Positions 24,191 through 31,821 of a DNA stretch of 59,305 nt are shown one piece after another. This DNA is from Chloroflexota bacterium (GTDB taxonomy: Bacteria > Chloroflexota > Dehalococcoidia > UBA2985): assembly GCA_016210515.1 (NCBI GenBank), contig JACQTZ010000021.1, positions 1 through 59,305 of the forward strand. Reading direction: 5' to 3'. A program made the position numbers and the translations under genes. Within the stretch, counting starts at the first letter, position 1. Each line of letters starts with the position of its first letter. The notes below the pieces were generated by a model, which saw only the letters and a program-made list of their open reading frames with translations, was not told the origin of the DNA and did not search any database.

Positions 24191-25306
24191 ATGGTGACAT
24201 CGAATAAACACGTTGTGGTCATAGGCGGGGGAGTCATCGGCTGCTCCATCGCTTACCATTTGGCAAGTGCTGGAATCAGGGTGACGGTGGTAGAGCGGGG
24301 TAGGGTAGGGGGGGCTGCATCGGGTGTGGCCGCTGGCATGGTGGCGTCGCTTTCGGAGGGGTACTCCCAGGGCGAGCCCCTCAAGCTGGCCCTGGGGAGC
24401 CGCGCACTGCTGCTGGAGCTGCTGCCCCAGCTTCAAAAAGAGTCGGGCATAGATGTGGAGTACCGTTCACCCGGCATTCTCCACATTGCCAAGACCCCGG
24501 AGGAAGAGGAGGGTCTCAAGGCCCGCCTGAAATGGCAGGAGCCGTTGAATATGGGGGTCAGGTGGCTGACCGCCCAGGAGTTGCGCCGCATGGAGCCAGC
24601 CCTGGGAGAGGGCGTTCGGGGCGCTCTGTTCTCGCCCCAGGAGGGGCATCTGAACAGTCGGAGGCTGGTCAGGGCCTTTGCCCAGGGAGCGGCCAGACGG
24701 GGAGCCACCCTGCTTCAGGATACTGAAGCGATGGGCCTCGTGCAGCAGGAGCGCCGGGTTGTCGGCGTGCGACTTGCCTCAGGCAACCTGGAGGCGGACT
24801 GGGTTGTGCTGGCCTCTGGGTCATGGGTGGGCCAGTACCGTGACTGGCTGGGGGTGGACATCCCGGTGCATCCGGTGAGGGGGCAGATTCTGGCAGCCCG
24901 CATCCTTCCATCGCCCATCTCCGCTATCGTATGGCACGGGTTGACCTATCTGCTTCCCAAGGCCGACGGCTCCATCGTCATTGGGACGACTCAGGAAGAC
25001 GCGGGCTTTCGCGACCAGCCCACTATTGAGGGCATAGCTGGAATCCTCTCCAGGGCGATTGAGCTGGTTCCCGCCATGGCAGGGGCTGGGCTGCACAAGG
25101 CCTGGGCTGGCTTGCGTCCGGCCTCCCCGGATGAGATCCCCATTCTGGGCCCGATAGATGGATGGGAGGGGGTCCTGATGGCATTGGGCCACTATCGAAG
25201 CGGCATGCTCTTCAGCATGGCTACAGGGAAGCTGATTACGGACTACATCGCCAGGGGAGAGGAGACGCCCCTTCTGCCTTTTGGCCTCTCCCGGTTCGCC
25301 TCCTAG
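24191..25306 (+). CDS. thiO: glycine oxidase ThiO
   Basis: FAD enzyme that oxidises glycine to dehydroglycine for thiazole synthesis (371 aa). The dinucleotide-binding motif VVVIGGGVIGCSIAYHLA is at the N-terminus, followed by ASGVAAGMV, and the substrate-domain motifs GQILAARI and GLRPASPDEIPILG, then GHYRSGMLFSMATGK. ATG 24191 has AAGGGAG upstream. This aerobic route (ThiO rather than ThiH) fits a non-strict anaerobe. Confidence 0.92.
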   Translation: MVTSNKHVVVIGGGVIGCSIAYHLASAGIRVTVVERGRVGGAASGVAAGMVASLSEGYSQGEPLKLALGSRALLLELLPQLQKESGIDVEYRSPGILHIAKTPEEEEGLKARLKWQEPLNMGVRWLTAQELRRMEPALGEGVRGALFSPQEGHLNSRRLVRAFAQGAARRGATLLQDTEAMGLVQQERRVVGVRLASGNLEADWVVLASGSWVGQYRDWLGVDIPVHPVRGQILAARILPSPISAIVWHGLTYLLPKADGSIVIGTTQEDAGFRDQPTIEGIAGILSRAIELVPAMAGAGLHKAWAGLRPASPDEIPILGPIDGWEGVLMALGHYRSGMLFSMATGKLITDYIARGEETPLLPFGLSRFAS

Positions 25307-25349
25307 TGCCTGGTTGCAGAAAACGCCTCCCAATACTCAGCTCGTATAG

Positions 25350-25375
25350 TTTGACAAGCTCACCACGAGCGGAGC
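25350..25375. repeat. short repeat with GACAAGCTCACCACGAGCGG
   Basis: GTTTGACAAGCTCACCACGAGCGGAG; the same words occur, also inverted, at 50176-50211 and 59189-59227. It lies in the 545-base gap between thiO and ilvE, which holds only repeats and the ilvE promoter. Confidence 0.6.
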
Positions 25376-25485
25376 ATTGTAGGAGCGATTCACGAAACGC
25401 CTCTACTTGAGGTGTGACATGCTTGCGCGGATTTACGAAGGGAAGTACTGGTGCCTGCCGTCATAAATCGGCGTAACGTCCGCCT

Positions 25486-25640
25486 GGGGAGTCCAGGGGG
25501 GCTCCGCCCCGGCGCCTGTCCTGAGCGAAGTCGAAGGAACGGGGGCACTGGGGGTGTCCCCCAGAAACTTCTTTATCCCCTTTCCAGAAAAGGGCCTGTC
25601 CTGAGTGGAGCCGAAGGAAAGGGGGATAAAGGGGGATGGT
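25486..25640. repeat. dispersed intergenic repeat, family B copy 2 (double)
   Basis: GGGGAGTCCAGGGGGGCTCC, CCTGTCCTGAGCGAAGTCGAAGG, GGGGGTGTCCCCCAG, then CCCCTTTCCAGAAAAGG and a second CCTGTCCTGAGTGGAGCCGAAGG. It matches the order of parts at 14588-14664 and adds a second module. Confidence 0.75.
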
Positions 25641-25791
25641 TCGGTGGGTCGAGAACGCGTCTGTAAGGGTTCGTGAGAACGCTGATTCACGCATCAGTGG
25701 GGTGTGATCAAAGGGAAGCCCAGGCGGCTTGCCCTGGGGAGCTTGGGGATAGCTCTAGCCCATCCCTGTAAACCAAGTGCTGCCGGCGGGG

Positions 25792-25820
25792 TTGCCTTGG
25801 CATGGAAGCCCGTATATAAT
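25792..25820 (+). promoter_or_regulatory. sigma70-type promoter of ilvE
   Basis: TTGCCT (25792-25797), 17 bases, TATAAT (25815-25820); the start codon is 31 bases further on, with AAAAGGAG between. Confidence 0.7.
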
Positions 25821-25851
25821 GCCTCCAGTCTCTGGAAAAGGAGCCGGAACA

Positions 25852-26790
25852 ATGACCTATGCCTTCTTGAACGGTGAAGTCCTGCCATTGTCTGAGGCCA
25901 AGGTAGGGGTGATGACCCACGCCCTTCACTACGGCACCTCCGTCTTTGAAGGCATTCGGGGCAACTGGAACCCCGAACAGGAGAGGATGTACGTGTTCCG
26001 GCCCAGGGAGCACTACCAGCGGTTTCTACAGGGATGCAAGATCATGCGGATAAACGTCCCCTACACCCCAGAGGAGCTGAGCGACATCACCCTGGACCTG
26101 GTGGAGCGGTGTGAATTTCGGCAGGACATCTACATACGCCCCCTGGCCTTCAAAGGAGAGGAGCGGGTAGCCGTCCTCAAGCTCCAGGACCTGAAGGACT
26201 CCCTGGTCATCTTCCCCATTCCCTTTGGGGCCTACCTGGATCTAGAGGCGGCAGCCCGATGCTGCACCTCCTCCTGGCGGCGCATGGAGGACACCATGAT
26301 ACCCGCCAGGACCAAGATCGGGGGGCTGTATGTGAACAGCGTCCTGGCCAAGACGGAGGCTACCCTGGCGGGGTTCGATGAGGCCATCCTCCTCACCCAG
26401 GAGGGCTATGTCGCGGAGGGCACTGGCGAGAACATATTCGTGGTGATTAACGGCAAGCTGGTGACACCCGCCACCTCCGACAACATCCTGGCGGGAATCA
26501 CTCGCGACGCGGTGATTCAAATTGCCAGGGATGAACTGGGGCTCGAGACGGTGGAGCGAAACGTGCGGCGCAGCGAGCTCTACAACGTTGACGAGTGTTT
26601 CCTCACGGGTACGGCCGCTCACCTTACCCCGGTGGGGCACATAGACAACTTTCAGATTGGCAGTGGCGAGATAGGCCCGGTTACCAGGGAGTTGCAGCGG
26701 CTCTACTTTGATGTCATTCGGGGCAGGGTGCCCAGGTATCTGGACTGGTGTGCGCCCGTGCCGACGGCCGCGGTCAAAGCCCGACCCTAG
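25852..26790 (+). CDS. ilvE: branched-chain amino acid aminotransferase
   Basis: PLP fold-type IV aminotransferase for Val, Leu and Ile (312 aa). Motifs: VMTHALHYGTSVFEGIR near the N-terminus, the PLP-Lys segment ARTKIGGLYVNSVLAKTEA, GYVAEGTGENIFVV and the C-terminal ECFLTGTAAHLTPV. The upstream open frame is longer, but ATG 25852 has a strong ribosome-binding site and starts the family N-terminus (TYAFLNGEVLPLSEAKV). Confidence 0.93.
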   Translation: MTYAFLNGEVLPLSEAKVGVMTHALHYGTSVFEGIRGNWNPEQERMYVFRPREHYQRFLQGCKIMRINVPYTPEELSDITLDLVERCEFRQDIYIRPLAFKGEERVAVLKLQDLKDSLVIFPIPFGAYLDLEAAARCCTSSWRRMEDTMIPARTKIGGLYVNSVLAKTEATLAGFDEAILLTQEGYVAEGTGENIFVVINGKLVTPATSDNILAGITRDAVIQIARDELGLETVERNVRRSELYNVDECFLTGTAAHLTPVGHIDNFQIGSGEIGPVTRELQRLYFDVIRGRVPRYLDWCAPVPTAAVKARP

Positions 26791-26888
26791 TTATCACGGC
26801 GCACCTTCGCCCTGTAGATTCCTGTGCCAGCTAATAGCTGCTAGACAGGTAGATAGACGAAGAACACGCACGAAAGAAGGGGAATAGG

Positions 26889-27464
26889 TTGCTTTTGCTG
26901 CCCTGGGTGCCCCTGATGGCGTTGTGCTATCTCATAGGCTCCTTTCCCACGGCCTACCTGGTGGGGCGCAAGGTGGCGGGCATTGATATTCGACAGGTGG
27001 GAGACGGCAACGCCGGGGCTGCCAACGTCTATCGACAGGTGGGGGCCGTGCCAGGTGTAGTGGTGGGCGTCGTAGACGTGGCCAAAGGCAGTTGCGCCGT
27101 GCTCGTACCCGGGTTCCTTTCCTCAAATGAGGGGCTTGCCCTGGCGGGAGGAGCGGCATCGGTTATGGGCCACAACTTCCCCTTTTTCCTCCAGTTCAGG
27201 GGAGGTAGAGGCGCTGCCACTACCATGGGAGTGCTGCTGGTGCTGGTGCCCAAGGTGTTCCTTCCCCTGGCTCTGGTGGCGGTTGTGCCCCTTTTCCGGC
27301 ATCGCAGCATGAACCTCTTCTTTGCTATGCTCTATTCACCTCTTCCCTTCGCTCTCTGGTTTCTTCACTATCCCATCAGTCTGGTTGGGTACTCGGTGGT
27401 CCTTCCGTCACTGGTGGGGGTAACCCATTACTTCACCTCCAGGAGAGTGGCAGAGGCCCTGTAG
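26889..27464 (+). CDS. plsY: glycerol-3-phosphate acyltransferase PlsY
   Basis: Membrane acyltransferase using acyl-phosphate in the first step of phospholipid synthesis (191 aa, about five membrane segments). Family motifs: YLIGSFPTAYLVGR, GDGNAGAANVYRQVG, GHNFPFFLQFRGGRGAATTMG. The start is TTG 26889 after AAGGGGAATAGG. The next gene follows after 18 bases. Confidence 0.93.
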   Translation: MLLLPWVPLMALCYLIGSFPTAYLVGRKVAGIDIRQVGDGNAGAANVYRQVGAVPGVVVGVVDVAKGSCAVLVPGFLSSNEGLALAGGAASVMGHNFPFFLQFRGGRGAATTMGVLLVLVPKVFLPLALVAVVPLFRHRSMNLFFAMLYSPLPFALWFLHYPISLVGYSVVLPSLVGVTHYFTSRRVAEAL

Positions 27465-27482
27465 GGGCCCGAGCAGCACAAA

Positions 27483-27917
27483 ATGACTCTAGGCCAGGAG
27501 TATCTGGTACTGGTGTTCTCGGCCTGCTGTGGTGTGGTGCAGGTGGCTGCTGCCTATGGTGGGCTGAGGGGCCTACTGTTCTTTGAGGGCAGGCGTTTCT
27601 CCGCCGTGGCAGGCGTGGGCATGATACTGGGCTCCCTGGCATGGTTTTTCTGGGATGGAGGCAGAAACATTCCGGATACCGGAGGAGGCATCGCAGGGAC
27701 GGCCCAGTTCGGCCTGTTCATCCTGGGCAGTTTTCTGGCTTTGTTATTTACTGTTCTGGTCACATCCTTCACCAACTACAAAAGAGGGGCATTCGGTGGT
27801 ACGACGGAAGGCCTGCCGTCCCTCAGGGAGACCACCTTTCTTCAGGCACTATCAAACAATTTGGGAGTGGTTTGGAAGCTGTATCGCAGGTTGATACGAA
27901 AGTATTCCTCTGGATAA
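27483..27917 (+). CDS. small membrane protein of unknown function
   Basis: 144 aa with about three transmembrane segments (around 8-25, 38-56 and 72-95) and a basic cytoplasmic tail (VVWKLYRRLIRKYSSG). No recognised domain. It sits between plsY and a PAP2-fold gene, and its end overlaps the latter by 46 bases, so a role in the envelope is plausible but unproven. Confidence 0.7.
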   Translation: MTLGQEYLVLVFSACCGVVQVAAAYGGLRGLLFFEGRRFSAVAGVGMILGSLAWFFWDGGRNIPDTGGGIAGTAQFGLFILGSFLALLFTVLVTSFTNYKRGAFGGTTEGLPSLRETTFLQALSNNLGVVWKLYRRLIRKYSSG

Positions 27918-28471
27918 ACGGCTGGGTAGGCTCCTCTCACACCTTCGATAGGGTGGTCCAGTGGGTGGTGAGCGACTACCTCATACCGGTGGTATTCTCC
28001 GTGGTCCTGCTGGGGCTATGGTTTGGGTGGGCGGACCAGGCCATGAGGGAGCGGCACCAGAGAGGGGTGATGCTGGCTGGGATAGGTGTGGGCATAGCCA
28101 GCGCAGCGGTGAAGCTTTCCAACGTGTTCTACTTTCGCCCTCGCCCCTTTGACGTTTTTGACGCTATGGAGGTACGGCTTCTCTTTTACCCACCCACGGA
28201 CTCTTCCTTTCCCGCCAACCCGGTGGCAGTGGCATTTGCCATGGCGACGGGTGCATGGATGGCTAACAGACGGATTGGCACTGCCATGTACACAGGTGCC
28301 TTCATCTACGGCTTTTCCAGGATATACGCTGGAGTGTTCTATCCCCTGGATGTCCTGGGAGGGGCGCTTATCGGTGTTGCGGCCACGTATCTGGGCTACG
28401 CTATCCTCAAGCGAATAGAGCCGGTGCCCACCCTGTGTCTCAGGCTGGTGCGGTTCCTCTGCATCGGCTGA
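27872..28471 (+). CDS. PAP2-superfamily membrane protein lacking both catalytic histidines
   Basis: 199 aa with the PAP2 layout: motif 1 KLSNVFYFRPRP is intact (K-x6-RP), but motif 2 reads FPANP where PSGH is expected, and motif 3 reads SRIYAGVFYPLD where SRx5HxxxD is expected. Both catalytic His positions are replaced, so phosphatase activity by the usual mechanism is unlikely. The open frame extends upstream, but TTG 27872 (with GGGAG upstream) starts just before the conserved part. It is convergent with the PHP gene, stop to stop with 4 bases between. Confidence 0.75.
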   Translation: MEAVSQVDTKVFLWINGWVGSSHTFDRVVQWVVSDYLIPVVFSVVLLGLWFGWADQAMRERHQRGVMLAGIGVGIASAAVKLSNVFYFRPRPFDVFDAMEVRLLFYPPTDSSFPANPVAVAFAMATGAWMANRRIGTAMYTGAFIYGFSRIYAGVFYPLDVLGGALIGVAATYLGYAILKRIEPVPTLCLRLVRFLCIG

Positions 28472-28475
28472 GGGC

Positions 28476-29249
28476 TCAACGGCGTAAACTCCACCATCTC
28501 TGTCTGGAGGCCTTGGGCAGCCCTTGCAAGTCCGGCGCTTTGTCTTGCAGGATGGCCCGGGGGATGTCCTCCACCATGCTTCGGGCAGCCTCCACTCCCA
28601 CCACCCTGGCCGCCGCGGCAACGCCGAGCGAGAGGAGGGGCTTCCTTGCACCACGGGCATTATGGCCGTCTGACGCGATAATGTGGGCAAGGCCCTGCTG
28701 AAGGAGCTCCTTTGATGCCTTCTGAGGCTCCTTTTCCATGGTGCCGGTGATGCTGTCGGCGGTTATCTGGGCAAGTACGCCCTTCTGTACCAGATTGGCC
28801 AGAATCTGGGAGTTGCCCTGGATAGCCAGGTTCCTCTCCGGATGCACCACTATGGGGCGCAGGCCCTTGAGCCGCAGCTTGAACAGCACCTCTTCTCCAT
28901 AGAACGGGTAGAACTCGTTGGGCAGCTCAATCAGGATGTAGTGGGTCCCCTCGATGGGGATGGCCAGGCCCCTGTCTACCTGCTCTGGTGTGTCCATCTC
29001 CAGGTGGTTCTCCATGCCCAGGATGACCCTCAGAGGTATGGAGTGGGCCTGAATCTCCTGGTTAAGCCGGCTTGCCAGCTCCCTTACGGCGGCTATGGAT
29101 GACCGCTCATTCACGTCCCGGTTATGAGGAGTGGCCACTAGGGTCCGTGTACCGTCCTCGGAGGCCAGACGTGCCATCTCCACGGACTCTTCCATGGTGG
29201 ATGGGCCGTCGTCTATGCCAGGGAGAATATGAGCGTGCAGGTCTAGCGT
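28476..29249 (-). CDS. CpsB/YwqE-type PHP-domain protein tyrosine phosphatase, apparent ACG start
   Basis: Manganese-type phosphatase of polysaccharide clusters (257 aa from ACG). Metal ligands are visible: HAHILPGIDDG at the N-terminus, TPHNRDV, GMENHLEMD, VVHPERN and ASDGHNARG. The first in-frame ATG is at 29195 and would remove HAH and IDDG. Upstream in frame there is no ATG, GTG or TTG back to the preceding stop. ACG at 29249-29247 gives (M)LDLHAHILPGIDDG, matching the family start, and GAGGG lies seven bases before it. Either ACG is used or an ATG has mutated. Confidence 0.8.
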   Translation of the reverse strand, partial: TLDLHAHILPGIDDGPSTMEESVEMARLASEDGTRTLVATPHNRDVNERSSIAAVRELASRLNQEIQAHSIPLRVILGMENHLEMDTPEQVDRGLAIPIEGTHYILIELPNEFYPFYGEEVLFKLRLKGLRPIVVHPERNLAIQGNSQILANLVQKGVLAQITADSITGTMEKEPQKASKELLQQGLAHIIASDGHNARGARKPLLSLGVAAAARVVGVEAARSMVEDIPRAILQDKAPDLQGLPKASRQRWWSLRR

Positions 29250-29357
29250 AGTAGTTCCCTCGTGGGTCGTGAGTGTGCCATCATGGCTGATTGGCTGGGT
29301 TGTGGCGATAAAGGTACTTTGCTACAATCGCCGATAAGCTGTCAAGACTGAGATAAG

Positions 29358-30296
29358 ATGCCAACGGGAAAAACGCCTAAAAGCTCGCTCTCTCTCAGGC
29401 CATTTCGCTGGGATGACCTGGAGGTGTACACACGCCTGGTCAACCTGGTGCAGGGCCTGACAGGCCAACCAGGGGCCTTTTCTGTCCCTTACATGGATGA
29501 GTGGCTGTGCCAACCAGGCTGCAACCCGGAGGAGAACTGCTTCCTGGCAGAGTGGGGTGGAGCTCTTGTGGGATATGCCCTGGTGGCTCCGGAGCTTGCC
29601 ATAGGCCGGATAGTGGTGGAGGGTGGTGTTGCCCCTGACTATCGTCTCAGAGGCATCGGCGGGCGGCTCCTGGAGGCTGCCCTTGTGCGGGCACGCACCC
29701 TGGGGGTTGACGTGATGCACATAGCTGTCCCCGAGGACAGCCCAGCAAGCCACACTTTCTTGGAGCACCGTGGTTTCTCTTTCAATCGCCGCTACTGGCT
29801 GATGCGCTGGCAGGGAGGAAGAGCACCAGGACTTGCGTTGCCTCTGGGCTTCTCCCTGCGGAGCTTTGCTCCAGGGGACGAGGAGCTGCTCACCCGAGTG
29901 CAGAACGCCGCCTTCGCTGGTAGCTGGGGGTTCTGCCCCAACACGGTGGAGGAGATTGCGTACAAAACGAAGCTGAGCCGCTGCCGCCCCGAAGGGATTA
30001 TCTTTATCGAGAGGGGAAACGACACTGCGGCCTACTGCTGGACTCGCATAGACGACAACGGGACGGAGAGAGCGGGAGTAGCCTGGATGGGGGGAGTCTT
30101 GCCACAGTACAGAGGTCTTGCCCTGGGCCAGGCGTTCCTTCTGGCGGGCGTGGCCTATCTCCAGTCCCAGGGGGTGGACTCCATTGAGCTGACGGTGGAT
30201 GAGGAGAACACCCTGGCCGCGAACAACTGGCTTTCTGTGGGTTTCCGCAAGGTGGCAGAGACCCGGTGGTACGAGCGAAGGCTGAAGGCTTACTGA
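29358..30296 (+). CDS. tandem GNAT acetyltransferase (MshD-like layout)
   Basis: 312 aa with two GNAT folds. The first has the acetyl-CoA loop VAPDYRLRGIGGRLLEAAL and HTFLEHRGFSF. The second has VLPQYRGLALGQAFLLAG and NNWLSVGFRKV. Length and duplication resemble mycothiol synthase MshD, but other double-GNAT enzymes share this. ATG 29358. An MshA-like glycosyltransferase lies 220 bases away, convergent. Confidence 0.8.
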   Translation: MPTGKTPKSSLSLRPFRWDDLEVYTRLVNLVQGLTGQPGAFSVPYMDEWLCQPGCNPEENCFLAEWGGALVGYALVAPELAIGRIVVEGGVAPDYRLRGIGGRLLEAALVRARTLGVDVMHIAVPEDSPASHTFLEHRGFSFNRRYWLMRWQGGRAPGLALPLGFSLRSFAPGDEELLTRVQNAAFAGSWGFCPNTVEEIAYKTKLSRCRPEGIIFIERGNDTAAYCWTRIDDNGTERAGVAWMGGVLPQYRGLALGQAFLLAGVAYLQSQGVDSIELTVDEENTLAANNWLSVGFRKVAETRWYERRLKAY

Positions 30297-30320
30297 CTCT
30301 TGAGCAGAAAACTTAACTTG

Positions 30321-30488
30321 TTCACCTCCATCGCTTCGTGATGTCCGATTCCGTCGGACTCCGCCCCGATTTCTGCGGGATGCAACACACGGAGTCGGAG
30401 CTCAGCGCAGGCTCTAACCTTCCCCCGTCTGCGGGGAAAAGTTTGTCCTCTCCCCCTCGATGGGTAGAGTGAGAGAGGGGGTGAATGT
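30321..30488. repeat. dispersed palindromic repeat, family A copy 4 (long form)
   Basis: TCACCTCCATCGCTTCG, the hairpin TCCGATTCCGTCGGA, CCCCGATTTCTGCGGG, ATGCAACACACGGAGTCGGA, GCTCAGCGCAGGCTCTAACC, then CTTCCCCCGTCTGCGGGG and the closing GTGAGAGAGGGGGTGAA. The centre is shared with 50072-50213, the outer parts with 3285-3412 and 5958-6098. Confidence 0.8.
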
Positions 30489-30519
30489 TTAGGGAATTTT
30501 TCGAGGAAGTAATGGAGTT

Positions 30520-31788
30520 TCAGATGGCCTGAGGTGGTGCAAGCAGCGAACGGTACGAGTCCATCAGACTATCCACCACGGCGGGCCAGCGCATGGTCAG
30601 GGCGACCCTCCTGGAAGCCTCGCCCATGGCTCTCCTGATGGTCTGGCTGCTCAGGAGAACGTCCAAACCATCGGCGAAAGGCTCCGGGCAACGCCACGGG
30701 ATCAGGTAGCCGGTGAAGCCATCCTTCACTATAGTTGGCAGCCCACCAACCCGGGAGGCAATCACTGGAGTGCCGCAGGCCATGGCCTCCAGGGCCACCA
30801 TCCCAAAACTCTCGTAGTAAGAGGGCACAACGCATATATCCGCCGCGTTGTAGTAGGTGGGAAGCTCCTGCTGGTTGAGTCTACCCAGGAAGCTGACCCG
30901 GGTGGATATTCCCAGCTCCTGGCTCAAAGATTTCAAGCGGGCCATCTCGCGGTCTTCCTCCAGGTCTCCGCCCACGATAAGGGTCTTCACCGAGTCTCCC
31001 TGCTCTAGCTGGGCCACGGCCCTGAGGAGAATGTCCACTCCCTTGAGGGGTTCAAGCCTGCCCACGTACAGCACCACCTTGCTATCCTGGAGGCCTAGCT
31101 TCCTTTTGGCTAGCTCCTGGTCCAAGGGCTGGAAAAGCTCCGCGTCAACTCCACAGGGGATCACCTCTATCTTCTGCCCAGGAGCGTCGTAGAGGCGTAT
31201 CATGGCATCCCTCTCGTGCTGGGTAAAAGCCACGATAGAGTCTGCCGACCTGATTACCTTCCCCTCTCCCAAAGCCCGCTCTTCGGGCTCTATTTCTCCC
31301 ACCCGGGCACGCCGTTTGACCTCCGCCAGGGTGTGAAAGCAGGCCACGTGAGGAATGCCCCAGTGACGGGCCAGGATACTCCCGACCCGCCCTGATAGCC
31401 AGTAGTGGGAGTGAATGAGGTCGTAGGAGAGCCGCTCACGGCTGGTATAGTCCAGGAGCCTGCACACAAACTCTGGAAGGTGGTAGGGAATGACCGTCTT
31501 GTCATCGGTGAAGTGGCCTGCGCTGATGTGGATAACCCGTGCTCGTTCTGCCAGCCTTACCACCTGGGGGTCGTTGGGATCGTGGTATCGGGTGAAGACG
31601 TCTACGTAAATACCCCGTTTGCTCAACTCCTGGGCCACCTGGCGGATGTACACGTTCATCCCGCCGGTATCCTTGCTGCCCAGTTGGGCCGCGGGACATC
31701 CGTGGACACTGACCATCGCTATCCGCTCTATAGGGTCCCTCGGCGATGGTGCCTCAGCGTAGCAGTAGTCTTGCTGTGAAACTGTCAT
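30520..31788 (-). CDS. GT4-family glycosyltransferase, MshA/sucrose-phosphate-synthase-like
   Basis: 422 aa GT-B enzyme. The acceptor-domain motif GSKDTGGMNVYIRQVAQEL is characteristic of MshA-like and sucrose-synthase-like GT4 enzymes. Other landmarks are DLIHSHYWLSG, VIPCGVDAELF, LYVGRLEPLKGVDILL, PSYYESFGMVALEAMACGTPVIASRVGG. ATG 31788 has AAGGA upstream. It is the last gene of a minus-strand run after the CelD-type acyltransferase. Donor and acceptor cannot be fixed from sequence. Confidence 0.88.
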   Translation of the reverse strand: MTVSQQDYCYAEAPSPRDPIERIAMVSVHGCPAAQLGSKDTGGMNVYIRQVAQELSKRGIYVDVFTRYHDPNDPQVVRLAERARVIHISAGHFTDDKTVIPYHLPEFVCRLLDYTSRERLSYDLIHSHYWLSGRVGSILARHWGIPHVACFHTLAEVKRRARVGEIEPEERALGEGKVIRSADSIVAFTQHERDAMIRLYDAPGQKIEVIPCGVDAELFQPLDQELAKRKLGLQDSKVVLYVGRLEPLKGVDILLRAVAQLEQGDSVKTLIVGGDLEEDREMARLKSLSQELGISTRVSFLGRLNQQELPTYYNAADICVVPSYYESFGMVALEAMACGTPVIASRVGGLPTIVKDGFTGYLIPWRCPEPFADGLDVLLSSQTIRRAMGEASRRVALTMRWPAVVDSLMDSYRSLLAPPQAI

Positions 31789-31821
31789 GGCCAGTCCTTG
31801 GCGGATTCTTTCCCAGGGAGA

